Source of the DNA: Histoplasma ohiense
Taxonomy: Eukaryota; Ascomycota; Eurotiomycetes; Onygenales; Ajellomycetaceae
Direction of reading: 5' to 3'
Assembly (NCBI GenBank): GCA_017607445.1
Contig: JAEVHH010000007.1
Span: 806,001-870,000 of the forward strand
DNA length: 64,000 bases
Shown here: positions 12,260-25,000 of the stretch, piece by piece
Position numbering within the stretch: position 1 is the first letter of the stretch
How the letters are laid out: every line of letters begins with the position of its first letter
Program-made: the position numbers and the translations under genes
The notes under the pieces: generated by a model
What the model was told of the DNA's origin: nothing
Seen by the model: the letters and a program-made list of their open reading frames with translations, nothing else
The model's database searches: none

Positions 12260-13194
12260 ATGGCTCAGCAGGTCGCAGGTGCTCCATTGCCTTGCCAGGG
12301 TGTTGGTCCTCTCTACAAACCAGATGGAGAAAAACCAACAGCAACGGTCTCGCAGGGTGTCGACTACGATAATGTCCACGTCCTCCCGCAAACGCCTCAG
12401 CTAATTGCACTTTTAACGCAAGTTAATTTCGCCCCTCCCGTACCCAATTTAGCCATTTAACCCAATGCGAAGACTAATTCAATTCCCATAAAAGTATGAT
12501 AAGGGACACTCGTACAGACAGAGCAGACTTCATATTTTACTCGAACAGGATCATACGCTTGCTGGTGGAAGAAGGCTTGAATCACCTACCCGTTGTTGAG
12601 CAGTCAGTAACCACCCCAGTTGGTCGGTCATATCTTGGAGTCAGATTCCAGGGGAAAATATGCGGTGTGTCCATTATGAGAGCAGGAGAAGCTATGGAAC
12701 AAGGTTTGCGTGATTGTTGCAGATCCGTTCGCATTGGCAAGATCTTGATACAAAGAGACGACGATACATGGCAACCTAAGCTTTTCTATGAGAAACTTCC
12801 CAAGGACATCGCAAACAGATGGGTGCTACTTCTGGACCCAATGTTTGCAACTGGTACAGAACACTCTGTGGATGATATTTTAACACAATTCGTGCTAATG
12901 ACTAGAATAGGTGGCTCGGCCACGATGGCGGTTGATGTATTGAAATCAAAAGGTGTACCTGAAGATCGAATCCTTTTCCTAAATCTCATCGCAAGTCCTT
13001 CGGGGGTTGCCGACTTTGCTCAGAAGTACCCTAAACTGCGAGTAGTCACCGCATTTATCGACCAAGGGCTCGATGAAAAGAAGTCAGTAAAGGACTATTT
13101 CTGCATTTATTGACATTCCGCTATATCTAACTTCAAAAACAGGTATATTATTCCGGGGCTCGGTGACTTCGGCGACCGATACTACACATTGTAG
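12260..13194 (+). CDS. FUR1: Uracil phosphoribosyltransferase
   Basis: This enzyme makes UMP from uracil and PRPP in pyrimidine salvage; it also activates 5-fluorouracil. Four exons fit: 12260-12417, 12495-12853, 12911-13082 and 13143-13194, total 741 nt (246 aa). Key blocks are TMIRDTRTDRADFIFYSNRI, PVGRSYLGVRF, CGVSIMRAGEAMEQGLR, the PRPP-binding loop DPMFATGGSA, and the C-terminal PGLGDFGDRYYTL. The first intron appears to be GC-AG (donor GCAAGT at 12418); using the nearby GT instead shifts the frame. The second intron (12854-12910) is 57 nt with no stop, so an unspliced reading looks open but inserts 19 residues into the PRPP loop. The gene stands alone on the plus strand, tail-to-tail with elf1. 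Confidence 0.93.
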
Positions 13195-13617
13195 AAGAGT
13201 GAAAATTAATGAATATATTTACTCAAAGTCCCATGATGCGAGGGAGCCATCATTGATTCCTGCCAGTCAATAACTTTCCTACAAAGCAATCTCGGCACAT
13301 TTCATTTGCGTGTGTCATCGCAGCCTTTTGGTTCGGTTGGAGAACAAATGGAGGTGTGGAAGCTGTTTGCGTGGGAACTGAGAAGGCAAAGCTGATTGAA
13401 CCATTTTTTATTTTCAATCGCAAAATATCCACACTACGGAGTCTATATATACCGGATTTTTCCGAATCCCAATTCAATCCTATATTATAACATGACGCTT
13501 CAGGCTAGAGTAAGCCGAACTATCATCAACGTAATTTAAAGGGATGAGTACCCGAATCGCAAAGCGATTTTAGCAGGCTGGGTAAGAAGCAGGGGATTGC
13601 AAAACAATTCTTCGTTG
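13195..13617. other. Convergent 3' region, UPRT and Elf1
   Basis: The two genes end towards each other over about 420 bp. The sequence is AT-rich around 13400-13490. One 75-codon minus-strand frame (13250-13477) has no recognised family. No gene is called. Confidence 0.6.
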
Positions 13618-14240
13618 TCAATAATCATCGAGGTCGGCTTCAGCCTGATCTAGTTCCTCCCTTTCAGTCCCGCGTCCTACCGGTCCTGGGGATCCCTCAT
13701 TTGCTCCACGTATAGTAGTACCGATATCATTCCCAGCAGCGGCGTCCTTAGCAACAGCATCGCAGGCATCGACCCAATCAGAGTACACATCGACGGCAGC
13801 TGAGAGATCTAGAGCCATGATCGGAAGTTGATTAGTAGAGGGTACGAATAGACCAGCCGCAAAAATGGAAAATGCTCTCTCACAGTTGATGCCAGTCTGG
13901 AAACGCTGGCCACATATTTTGCAGGACAAATTCCCAAGACCCAATTTTTTATCTAGTTTCACTATTACACAGTTCTCATGGTTGCAGAATAGACAGGAAA
14001 ACGTGGTTTGGAGGGGTTCTTTCTGCAATACAGTTAGCGAATAAGGTGGCCGGCAAACGCGAAACTTCGCGTTCATTGACCTGCCTTTTTGGGGGCTGCC
14101 GGTTTGCGGCTGGACTTCTTGCGCTTGCCCTATAGAAGAGAGTGGGGGAAAGGTACGATCAGTCAACCGCAGTAACAGTAGTTTGAACTTGCTACCGGAC
14201 TTGAGAAACAGTGGGGGAGGAGTAGGACTTAACTTACCAT
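13618..14240 (-). CDS. ELF1: Transcription elongation factor Elf1
   Basis: Elf1 is a small zinc-ribbon protein that rides with RNA polymerase II and helps it pass nucleosomes. My model has four exons: 14240-14238 (the ATG codon alone), 14129-14085, 14022-13884 and 13808-13618, total 378 nt (125 aa). The protein starts [11 protein letters not shown], as in all Elf1 proteins. The four zinc-binding cysteines sit in [19 protein letters not shown] and [15 protein letters not shown], followed by [17 protein letters not shown] and an acidic tail ending [10 protein letters not shown]. The intron after exon 2 is either GC-AG (donor GCAGGT) or a GT-AG variant shifted 4 nt at both ends, giving KKKEPL or KKAEPL; both keep the frame. 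The unspliced 247-codon frame at 13618-14361 is an artefact of reading through introns. Confidence 0.92.
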
Positions 14241-14541
14241 TATCTACACGGGTTAAGCGACCGTGTTGTTTGATGAACTCGAAGGGAAAGAAGGGGGCAA
14301 CATGTGATATATGTCTGGTGTTCAGGGAGTCTCTGAGAACAGCGAAACCATCATGGGACATGTGATGACAATTTGAGTATTAAACCCCCAAGGTTCCTTT
14401 GTGATCAAATAAACTTGGTTTGCATTTGGATTGCGATTCGGAAGTATATATATTGGTCATGTGATTTGTACATTTGGGGGGTTGGTCTTGGCATAGATCT
14501 TGATCTTCAGATAAAGCTAAGTAGGGAACACTCACTCCCAG
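14241..14541. other. Elf1 upstream region
   Basis: This 300-bp stretch is the upstream region of elf1 and the downstream side of a small unrecognised ORF. It includes a pair of AT-rich patches (14380-14460). I see no further gene. Confidence 0.5.
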
Positions 14542-14778
14542 TTAACTAGTCTTCCAAGAAAAAGAAAGATCTGTATGTGGATCACATACTCTCATAATCA
14601 TGGGCTTTGTCTTGCGATCCCTGAGAATTACACGAAATGTGTAGCAGTTGTTATCAGATACGGAGATGCAAGCTTTACCCACCTCAAGAGGTTCTTGGAA
14701 CTTTGTGTCCCAATCAACACAGGCCTCGTGGATTCTGTTAATGATTGATGATGAGCCACCGATGATGAGTTGATTCAT
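14542..14778 (-). CDS. Small hypothetical protein
   Basis: A 78-codon frame starts at an ATG 118 bp upstream of the alcohol acetyltransferase start, on the other strand. Its base composition is like the neighbouring genes. The protein has no signal peptide, membrane segment or motif I recognise; it has a hydrophobic start (MNQLIIGG) and several cysteines. A GTATGT donor-like site lies near its end, so the true gene could be spliced and longer. It may also be a chance frame. No function is proposed. Confidence 0.3.
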   Translation of the reverse strand: MNQLIIGGSSSIINRIHEACVDWDTKFQEPLEVGKACISVSDNNCYTFRVILRDRKTKPMIMRVCDPHTDLSFSWKTS

Positions 14779-14896
14779 GTGCTCCCCAAACCCGGTTCAG
14801 CGTTTCCCCGAAATCTTGATACGCTCTAGCGTTGTCAGCATTTCATTATCGATTTCTCGTACGATTTTCCGTGATGACCACGAGTTCGTTCTTTAG

Positions 14897-16423
14897 ATGG
14901 AGATGGCGTTTCAGACTGAAGACTGTGCTGTTACGAGACTTGAGAAGTTGCGGCCAGTTGGTAAGTAAAAGAGAATTTTAATATGATGGAAGCATATTGT
15001 TAAAAACATGTTAATTTGGTTTGTTCCAGGACTACTGGAACGCTACTCAAGTGCACGACATCACCTTGGTTTTTATATCAACGTCGCAGTAACAGCAACA
15101 TACACACTGCCGCGATGCTCACAGCCACTGAAGATCTACATATATAAAGCATGCAAAATACTTATCGGCCAACATCCTATTCTCTCTGCCATACCCGTGG
15201 GCGAAGACACGGATGAACCCCATTTCATCCGCGTTCCCACGATTAATTTGGACAATTCTGTTTTATTTAAAGACAGACAGCGTGGCAGCCATGCTTCCAA
15301 TAGTCCCCTCAGTCCTGACCCAGATATGGACTTAGAAGAGCTTCTGAATATCCAACATAATATGCCATTTTCCTTTCCTTCTCCATTTTGGAGACTCTAT
15401 ATCTTAACGGATCCCAATCATCCACATTTGTTCACTGCTTCCTTCATCTTTCATCACGCCATTGGAGACGGCACTTCTGGAATGTCCTTCCATAAAACCT
15501 TCCTGCTCGCCTTACATCTCGCGCTATCTTCTCCCCCCTCCTCTTCTGAAGTAGAGAATACTATTACAGCGCCGAATATTCCCCTATTGCCTAGCTTAGA
15601 GGCGCTCCACCCGATACCGGTTTCGATTCCGTTCTTGCTTTCGATACTATTCAAGGAGAAAATCTGGAACAAGCAGGATCCCTGCCTATGGACTGGTTCA
15701 AAGATCACCATGCCCCTACAGAGTGAAATACGCCATCTTGTCCTTTCTGAATCTGAGACTACTTCCTTCAGGGACCTCTGTCGCAAAAATAAAACTACTA
15801 TAACGGCAGCTCTACACACTTTGGTTGCTGGTGCTCTGTTCGTAAACCTCTCTGCGCATTACACACATCTCCGATGTATTGGTGCGCTTTCAAATCGGCG
15901 ATGGCTCGGATCCCGGATCTGCGATGACTCCATGGGAGTGTTTGTGCAGGCTTTCCAAGACTCGTATCGTCGAGAAGGTTTTTTTGACCAGTCCGGAAAT
16001 TTCAAGTTTCCATGGGACGAAGCCGTCAGGTCCAGGAAAACAATTGAGGACACAATAAATATGGAGGGAAAAAACGCAATATCAAATCTATTAAAATATG
16101 TCGGCGATTACCACAGTGAACTATTCCTGTCTAAGATAGGCAAGAATAGGGCTGATAGCTACGAAGTCTCGAACTTGGGTGTATTCGGGTCTAATCTAGA
16201 AGCAACGGTCGGTTCACAAAATCCACTAGTTGGCAGGATGGTCTTTTCGCAGAGTGCAAATGTAACAGGGAGCGCCTTTGAGGTGTCCGCGATTACTGGT
16301 GGTGATGGATGTCTCGTGCTGACGTTTTCATGGCAGAAGGGAGTCGTAGAACTTCATCTCGTCAGCGACATTATGAAGACGATCGTACAGCACTTAGGTA
16401 TGATATATAAGGATCGAAAATGA
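14897..16423 (+). CDS. Alcohol O-acetyltransferase family protein
   Basis: Members of this family transfer acetyl groups from acetyl-CoA to alcohols or sterols (yeast Atf1/Atf2 type). Two exons fit: 14897-14960 and 15030-16423, total 1458 nt (485 aa), a normal length. Exon 1 gives MEMAFQTEDCAVTRLEKLRP, joining to VGLLERYSSARHHLGFYINV, the conserved opening block of the family. The catalytic HxxxD motif is plain in FIFHHAIGDGTSGMSFH near residue 160. The C-terminal half shows the usual RWLGS and SNLGVFG blocks. The substrate cannot be told from sequence. It is the last intact gene before the repeat block, and its stop codon is only about 130 bp from the change in base composition. Confidence 0.9.
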
Positions 16424-16549
16424 GTCATTCCCCATATATGTATATTGTTGGGCACTAGTTGCCCAGGCGGCCCTCCACCGCACGTGATTACCCCTATATA
16501 GTTAGCTAGCGATCGCACAATGAGAAGATTAACCATCCCACAGGTTATG

Positions 16550-19375
16550 GCCCAGATAGCAGATTTTTAAATAAAACAAGACATTTTAATTAGAATACAC
16601 TGTGACTGACATTATATTGAATGAGTTGAACAATATTTCTCTGAAAAAAGAACTCTTTGTCTACAAAAGTGATGTAATTGATGAAATTGCTGTTGAGACT
16701 GCTGCAGAGATTTCATTACAATCTTGAAAAGATCAAAAACTTATTTGTTTATTTTCATTCAGAATCTCTCTAAGTCAGATTGATTATGAATAATTCTTGA
16801 TTATCTGTGACTCTTATATCAGAATATAAGAAGACACTACATTCACAATCAAAAGTTTCTCAATTCTTCCCCTCTGTTGTTGAGCAAGAATTCAGCTCAG
16901 AAGCAGAGAAGAGTGATCAAACTAAATATACAATAACAGAGAAAGATACAACAATCTCTGACTCAGCATATGATACAGATAAGATATCAAAATATAAAAA
17001 ATTCAAAAATGACATTCTCAGTTCTATATCAATGTCTACATTGAATTTCAATAATATAATAACTATAGCTGCAACAGATCTCATCACACTCTGTGAGTGA
17101 CTGATAATAGTATATATACAATCATCTTCTTTATTTTCTCTGAATTCTATATCAGTAGAAGATCTGAATCTTCTGATTTGTGAATATCAGAAAAAAACAC
17201 AGATCTCATTGAATATAAAGTCTGTTATCACATTCAATGACATCAACTATCAAACATAAAAGATAGCAATATTGTTGAATGTGGAGATGATTGATGATGC
17301 AGATATTCTAAATAAGAATCAGCAGAAACTATCTGAGAATTTATCTTCACTCAATCAATAATACTGAGTAATATATTCAAAATTACTTTTCTATTGAATG
17401 TTGCAATTCTTGATAGATTCTGTCTGTTTAACAATGGAATTCATACAATCTGACAATGCAGTGACTCTATGGAAAAAGATAAGTGCAGTATATACAATAT
17501 CTCTTAAGAAGAAAAGAATTAGCATTCTCAAAGAATTTACTTATCTACATATCAAGAACAGCAATTATCTGATGTATATTTACTGATATCACTATCTATC
17601 TACTTGCATACAAGAACTCACAGAGAACTGCAGTGAGAACTATTTTTATAATTTCTTTATAATCAATCTCTGAGATTATCAGAGATTCTATATCAAATCT
17701 TGTCTTGATACATTCTACAGAACAGATCAGAGCTCAATCATCAATTTAAATATCAATAATTTTACAAAGCAAATCACTCATTATATAAACAAGTCAGAGG
17801 ATTCTGAACACTCTAAATCTTCAAAGATTAACACAGTCATCAATAATAACAACAATATAACTTCCACTACAACTGCAAAGTATGAATACTGCAGAATTTC
17901 AGAGTATACAAAAGCTATATATTATTATCTGAACTCTGACAAAGCATCTGAGTGATGAAGAAGAGATAACAAAGATAACAAAAGCACTGACAATATAAAA
18001 AATATCAAAAAAAAAAGAAAAGATAAAAAGAAGAATAAGAATGATGATAAATCTACTGATATCAAAACATCAGATCTTCTCATTTTACAATCTAGTGCTA
18101 ACACAGCAATTGCTTTATTCACATTGTTCACTATAACATTCAAATCTTAATATCTCAACATCTGTGTAAGCTTCAATATAACAGATGAAAGGCACTCATT
18201 GATGCATTTGAAGTCATTTCAGAGTGATTTATAAATTATCATCATAAACAGTGAAGTAGAACAGATTGAGAAGATAGATGATATTTTTCTTGAATTAGAA
18301 GAAGAGAATATCTCAGTTGATTACATTTACTGAATTCTCAATCTCACAGTCAATCTTCTATTCTTCATCAAGTTAGAAAATCAAGGTTTCAGATATCAAC
18401 TATCTGACATCACTTCTTATTTTACAATAAAAGCTTCAAACAGCATCAACTTCATCACTGTTCACACATTCAAAGAATCAGTCTACAAAATAATAGAATG
18501 AGAATTTCAAGTAGACATTCATCACCCATTTCAGATCATTCATTTTATAGTCAAATCTTACAATTACAGAGACACAATATCAACAATCACAGAGAAATCT
18601 AACAATCAATCTAATGATCAATCTAGTGATCAATCTAGTGATTGCAATCCTCTGATAAGAACATTCATGAAATGACATATCACTCTAAAGTATATTCACA
18701 CTGACATAATCATTGCACTAGTGAAGGATTCATCATTCAGCATTCACATCAAAAAGTCTAAAACAGACTTCTTCTACAACAGCTGTATCAAAGCAGACAT
18801 GACATGTAAGTTCTCACAAATCTCAATGCCACAAGTGTTGTGAGCAATGCAATACATTCATATCAATCTCACTGACAGTGGTTGTACACTGAATGACATG
18901 TTCAATTACTCTATAGAATCTCATCAAGAGATCAAATATTATATACTTATCACTGATGACATCATTCATTACAGATGAATATATTTTTTACATATCAAGA
19001 ATCAAGTCATTGAAATTTACACTCACTGAGTTCAATTCATGAAAAATCTCAGCTTCATATCATCAGCACTAGTTAGAACTGATATTGATGATGTCTTTTG
19101 ATCTAACAAAATAACAACAATGATGATCAAAGATGACACTATTTGAGAATCTACTACATCACAATCTCCTCATCAAGATGATGTTTCTGAGAGAGAAATT
19201 CACACAATAATGACATATACAAGAACAGTGCTTCTAGACATGAATATATCAAAGAAATTCTGAGCAGATGTTCTCAAAACAGTGATTGCAATTATCAACA
19301 ATACATTAACTTTCATCACTCTATATAATGAGAAATACTGATCTATCATCAACATTAACAAAGTATCTATACTAG
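16550..19375 (+). mobile_element. Ty1/copia-type retrotransposon, truncated and decayed
   Basis: This is a 5' part of a copia-class element on the plus strand, broken by many stops. A Gag-like region runs from about 16600 to 18150, with a 97-codon open piece at 16807-17100 and a degenerate zinc knuckle near 17880-17950 (CRISEYTKAIYYYLN). A GAG-pre-integrase block follows (about 18320-18400, LNLTVNLLFFIKLENQGF). The integrase core begins near 18680 (LKYIHTDIIIALVKDS, then FFYNSCIKADMTCK) and shows its first two acidic sites (YIHINLTDSG and ALVRTDIDDVF) and the downstream DVSEREIHTIMTYTRT region. Sequence stops inside integrase near 19375; RT and RNase H are absent and no LTR was found. Most in-frame stops are TGA at expected Trp or Arg positions. 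Confidence 0.8.
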
Positions 19376-19682
19376 AAGCAGCCTGCCCTCAGCACCTCCT
19401 CTTCAGAGGGTGGGCAAATGAACCTCTAAATCTCAGGGGATGAAATGCATCCTTAGTTGCTTTGAGAAGATGGATCAGCTCAGATACAACACTATAGCAG
19501 AAGCTTTATGAAATATACAGCTGAGCAGAATGAAGTGAGATTATGAAGTCACAATACTATATATTCTCATTAAACTAATAAAGTAACTAATCAATCATCA
19601 TTACTCTATCTATTCTACCCTTAGCTATTTCCAAATCGCAAACCCTAAAAGAAAACATACAAGATTGGTGACTCATCACTAG
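19376..19682. other. Junction region, copia remnant to helicase pseudogene
   Basis: About 300 bp join the broken copia integrase to the 3' end of the minus-strand helicase pseudogene. It keeps more GG and CC dinucleotides than its surroundings (19390-19445 especially) and includes an AGAGGGTGGG purine run that could be a polypurine tract. I could not assign it. Confidence 0.4.
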
Positions 19683-20151
19683 TTGACAATAACCTCACTC
19701 AGTGAAACTGAAACACTGTTCATATCAATATCATTATTCATCTCTCAGAACAACTTCATTAACTCAGCAATCAAAATATTCTCATTCAATGAACTTGCAC
19801 TCTCTGACATGTCTTCATCATTGTTTAAGTGGTGGATAGTCTCATTTTTCAATTTAACTCAAGAATCTAGATATAGTTTTTCAATCTCATCTGTGTCCTT
19901 CTCAAAATCCTCTTTCTTGTGCATTCTGAATATCATCTGATTCAACTCAGTCATAAAATCTGAGACATATCTTGAATTCAACTTCTGCAGCTTGTGGACA
20001 TTAAATGAATTGAGAATAAAATATTCATAAACCTTTACAATTCTAGTTTGCTCAATGTGAAGGATGTGTCTGATGGCTTGATTGGTTATAGAGTGATTAC
20101 TTGCTATATTGTAGCAATGAGCATTTCAACAAAGGTATTGTAAATTGAAAT

Positions 20152-20621
20152 TGTGACGGGTTAGCACCCGTTAGTAATTATCTTACGCAACCAACTCCCC
20201 TTCTGCACCCGCTTGTTCCTGGCTGTTGTGACCTTGCATAACCCTCAATGTTCTTCCACTTCATGCTCTGTGCTCATGTAGTTTCTAACAATTCTTCCAT
20301 GTAGCTCTTAACATTCTTCCACTTCATGCTTCATGCTCATGTAGTCTCTAACAATTCTTCTGCATAGCTTCTAACATTCTCCCACTTCATGCTTCATGCT
20401 CATGTAGTTTCTAACAATTCTTATGCATATCTCTTAATGTTCTTCCACTCCACACTCCACTGTGGAGCAGCTTCTGATATTCTTTCACTCTGAACTTTCC
20501 TCTATAAGAACCTCCTTCATACAATCTTTTCTTCTGATTTCTTTTCTCTTTCCTTTCTTAATCAATTTGTAATCTGTAATTAGGATAGTACCAAATTGTT
20601 AATCAAAGTACATCCATTACA
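20152..20621 (+). repeat. 5' LTR of element A
   Basis: It is 470 bp long and carries about three internal tandem units of 63-64 bp between roughly 20250 and 20440 (each starting near TTCTTCCACTTCATGC). All four CpGs lie in its first 60 bp; the remainder has none. Confidence 0.95.
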
Positions 20622-20998
20622 TTACAAATTGATTCTTCTGCATTTAAGACTCAAGTGCCTTGTTATTAGTTCTTACATCTGAGTGCATCATTACCAGTTC
20701 TTACACTCAAGTGTGTTGTTTACAGATTCAAGTGTCTAGTTGTTACAAGAGATCTCTCATGAGTCTGAGTGTTCTTATCATTAGTTATATAGACTGTCAT
20801 GTCTAAGTATTCAAAACACAATCAACTGTGTTCTACAAGACCTGAGTGTCTACAAACTGTAACACTGCAAATAACATTCACAAAGAAGCTTAATCAAGCT
20901 TAGCATCACAACACTGCAAATAGTATCTGCAAGAGAATCAAGTATCTACAAGTATTTCTTTTCTTTTTTTTTATTATTATATATTCTTAGATATCAAA

Positions 20999-21990
20999 AT
21001 GAACTACAAGCAATTCTACAAACATCCACCACATTCAAACACAGTGAACAATAACTTAGATCTATGAAGCATTCTTCAGCAGCAGATGCTACAGATAGCT
21101 GAATTGCAACAATGATTTGCTGAAATGAGCACTTTCACATTCACTGTTTCTTCTACACTCACATCTCACAAAAAGTCCTCAAGAGAGAAGCTCTCAATTC
21201 TCAACAAATATAAAAGAGATCTAGCACTCTATCTCACATGAAAGTCAAAAGCAAACATCAAATTGGACATCAATGAATGAGCAATAGACTCACTATCCAA
21301 TCAAGTATGATATATTCATAGCAGATTGAATGGTGACATGTTAGCAAAATTTCAATTCTGAATGAGTCATTGTCAGAATCATCAGTATATGTCAGAGCTA
21401 GTCTTCTGACAACTCAACTTCCTCTTTCTCAATTCTACACTTCAAGCCAAGACATTAGACTGGCTTAATCAAACTCATCAGATGAATATCATATTGACAA
21501 CTTATCTTTCTGAATTCAATCACAAACTTCTAGAAGCAGATGAACAAGACTGAGACAACACTATCAAGATCAACATATTATTCAAGAACTTGAACTTTCA
21601 GTTGCATAATTGAAGTGTAGAGTATTCAAAGCTTTCAATATACAGCAAATTCTGTGCTGATCTTTGTCTGTTGAACAACAATCTGTCTCAGTTTCACATA
21701 CTTCAAAATCACAGAGAATTCTGCTGAACAAATACATACACTCTGAACCACTCTGCAGCATTCTCCACCTTCAAATCAGAATCAATGAACTGAGTCCCAC
21801 ACATAAACACAAGTCATCTGAGAGTTCTCAATGTCTCAGAGAAGAATGCTGCTGATCAAATTGTCAGAAAAGTCTGCATACACTGCAACAAATCAGAGCA
21901 TTTTATGAATCAATGTTCAAATGCAATCACTCTGAGTAAACCCCTCACACACATAAACACTGTGTCACCTGTGAATAGGCAAGAATAGGG
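20999..21990 (+). pseudogene. Gag pseudogene of element A
   Basis: The frame starts at the ATG at 20999 (MNYKQFYKH). It continues through a capsid-like helical region to an intact CX2CX4HX4C zinc knuckle (CIHCNKSEHFMNQC, about 21880-21920). It is interrupted by about a dozen TGA codons. The homologous frame of element B keeps TGG at several of these sites, for example TGA at 21239-21241 against TGG in B at 34647-34649. Confidence 0.85.
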
Positions 21991-22089
21991 AAAAGATGAG
22001 CTCTCACTCTAAAATATGAACAAGAGCTCAAGAAGCAGAAAGCTAGCTGAAGATTCAAGTAGAAAATACAAGCAGACACAATCATAATC

Positions 22090-25000
22090 TCTGTCATTGT
22101 AAATAACTTAGTCAACATACAAGCAATGATAGACAGTGATTTTCTTCACTATACTCTTATAGACACTCAGCTGATTGAGAAGCATAAGCTCCAGTATATC
22201 CTCTTTCTCAAACTGTATAAACTCAGTGGATTTGACAGCCTCAGAGGATTCACCTTCTACAACATGATAAGATTTAATGTTGATATAGAAGAACATGAGA
22301 AAAAGAATGTATACACATACAAAATACAAGACCTTGAGTACAATCTAATACTCAGTCTATCATGACTTACAGAATTTGAAACCTTGTTAAACACACACAA
22401 CTGCTGCCTTATTTTCTCAGAAGATGATCATGTTTACAAGAAGAATGTCAATAGAACTGCTGATCTCACTCAGATATCAGTGAAAGTGTACAAACTACTA
22501 ACTCATCAAGCATATGAGAAGAAGAATGTCCAAGTGTTCACTGCTAGCATGACAGATATCAAAAAAGCATTAGAAAAGCTAGAACTCAAGGACCTCAAGA
22601 AACCACACAAGAAACTACTCAAATTGTACAAAGACTTTGCAGACATATTTGATGAAAAAGAAGCTGAAAAGCTTCCTCCTCACCAAGAACTCAGCATAGA
22701 TCATATAATCAAGCTCATCAAAAAGAATAATAAAAACTCACAACCACTCTGAGATTCTCTCTACAGCATGTCACACAACAAGCTTCTCATTCTATGAAAA
22801 ATGCTCAATGAACTATTGAACAAAGACTTCATTTGTGTTAGCAACTCATCTGCCACAGCATCTGTACTGTTCACAAAGAAATCAGAAGAAGGCTTACAAT
22901 TCTGCATTGACTACTGAGAATTCAACAAAATTACACAGAAGAATCAATACCCTCTTTCACTCATCAACAAAACACTCAAACAAGTAGAAAAAGCAAAATG
23001 ATTTACAAAGCTTGACATCTCTGCAGCCTTCTATAAGATAAGGATTAATGAAGATGACAAATGACTAACCACTTTTTGTATATGTTATGGATTATATGAA
23101 TGAACAGTGACTCTCTTTGAATTAGTGAATGCTCTGAGCATGTTTCAGAAATACATTAACTGAGCTCTATGAGATCTGCTCAATGAGATCATCTCAGTGT
23201 ATATGAACAATATTCTGATCTTCACTGATGAACTGCTCACTGAGCACTGCAAGCATGTACAACAAGTGCTTGATCATCTACAAAAAGCTGAACTGCAAGT
23301 GAACATTGACAAATGTGACTTTGAGATCAAGTCTACAACCTACCTAGAATTCATCATCAAAACTGAAAAAGATGTACACATGGATTCTAAGAAGATGAAA
23401 GCAATCCTCAACTGAGAGGCATCAGTCTCAGTAAAAGAGACTAGAAGCTTTCTAGAATTTGTCAACTTCTACTGAAGATTCATCAAAGACTTCTTCAATA
23501 TTGTACAATCACTGATGAATCTGATCTGAAAAGATGCTGTGTTTCAATGGACTGATGAAGTGGACACAGCATTCAAAAAGCTGAAGCATATATTCACAAA
23601 CACTCCAATACTGCAATCATTCAATCTGAATAAGCATACAATTCTCGAAACAGATGCCTCAGATTATATAGTAGATGAAGCACTGATGCAATATAATAAC
23701 AAAGATGTTCTACAACTCTGTGTCTTCATCTTGAAAAAGATGTCATTCACTGAATGCAACTACAAGATCTACAACAAGAAGCTTCTAGCAATCATACAAT
23801 ATCTCAAAGAATAAAAGTCTAAACTTATGAGTGTTGAAAAGTTTGAGATTGTTACTGATCATAAGAACTTAGAGTACTTCACAATCACTTGTAAGCTCAC
23901 TGAAAGATATATATGTTGATCATTGTTTCTTAGTCATTTTTTGTTCACAATTTGTTATCAATCTGAAGTAGAGAACACTCTTGCAGATGCTCTGTTCCAC
24001 TGAGAACAAGATATACCATCTGATGACTTGAACAACAGATGAAAACATCAAAAGTATTGATTAATCAACTCTGCAATCATAGAAAGTTCTACACAATCAG
24101 ACAAACTCTGCATACATGTCAATCAGTCTCAAGCTCAAGAACCCTCACTTGAAGAACAATGAAAACTAGCAGCAGAAGCAGATGAATTCTGACAACAAGC
24201 TGTTGAAGCTGTACAAAACAGAGCACCTCAATTCCCCACAGATGTATACTCAAGAACAGATATCTCAGCATGTTCAATCAATGACAACAACTGCTTATGC
24301 TTTTGAGATAGATGATGAGTTCTCAATTCAGAACCTCTACAAACACAGATCATGCAAGAAATTCATAACTCATCAATGATCAGACACTCAGAATACAAAA
24401 TTATGTACAACATCATCACTCAAGAATTCTACTGATCAGATATATTGAAGAATATACATCAGTTCATACACAACTGTGATCACTGCAGCTCAGTGATGAT
24501 ATGATGTGAATGCTGAAAAGAAATGCTGAAGTCTCTATCTGTCTTCAATCAAATTTGATGTGATATAACTATCAATTTTGCAGTTTTCTTATCTGAAAGT
24601 GGAGATTCTATGAACATTCTAGTCATTGTCAACTGACTCAGCAAGAGTGTAATACTACAGCTCTGTGACAAGATGAACACTGAAGTAGTTGCAGATGTCT
24701 TTGTCAGAAGCCTGTTCTATTGTATACACAGTCTGTCTTCATTCATTGTGTCAGATAGAGACAGTCAATTCATCAGCACACTCTGAGCCCACATATGCCA
24801 ATTATTAAGAATTGAACAAAAGTTATCAACAGCATATCACTCAGAGACTGATGAAGTTATTAAGAGAATGATACAAACAGTAAAGAACATTCTCTGTAAG
24901 TTCTGCAATTATGCATAAAACAACTGAAGCAATCTGCTGCCACACACTGAGATTGCAATTAACAGTCAAGATTTCACTACAACAGATGTAAGCTCATTCT

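Noticed and set aside
13618..14361. Single 247-aa protein at the Elf1 locus
   Set aside because: It reads through introns and breaks the conserved Elf1 blocks; the spliced model restores MGKRKK and [17 protein letters not shown].
19390..19445. LTR end or polypurine tract of the copia element
   Set aside because: A purine run and better GG/CC retention are suggestive, but no matching LTR or target duplication could be found.
20250..20440. Regularly spaced repeats in the LTR as a separate array
   Set aside because: The 63-64 bp units are tandem within the LTR and occur in all LTRs of this family, so they are part of the element.
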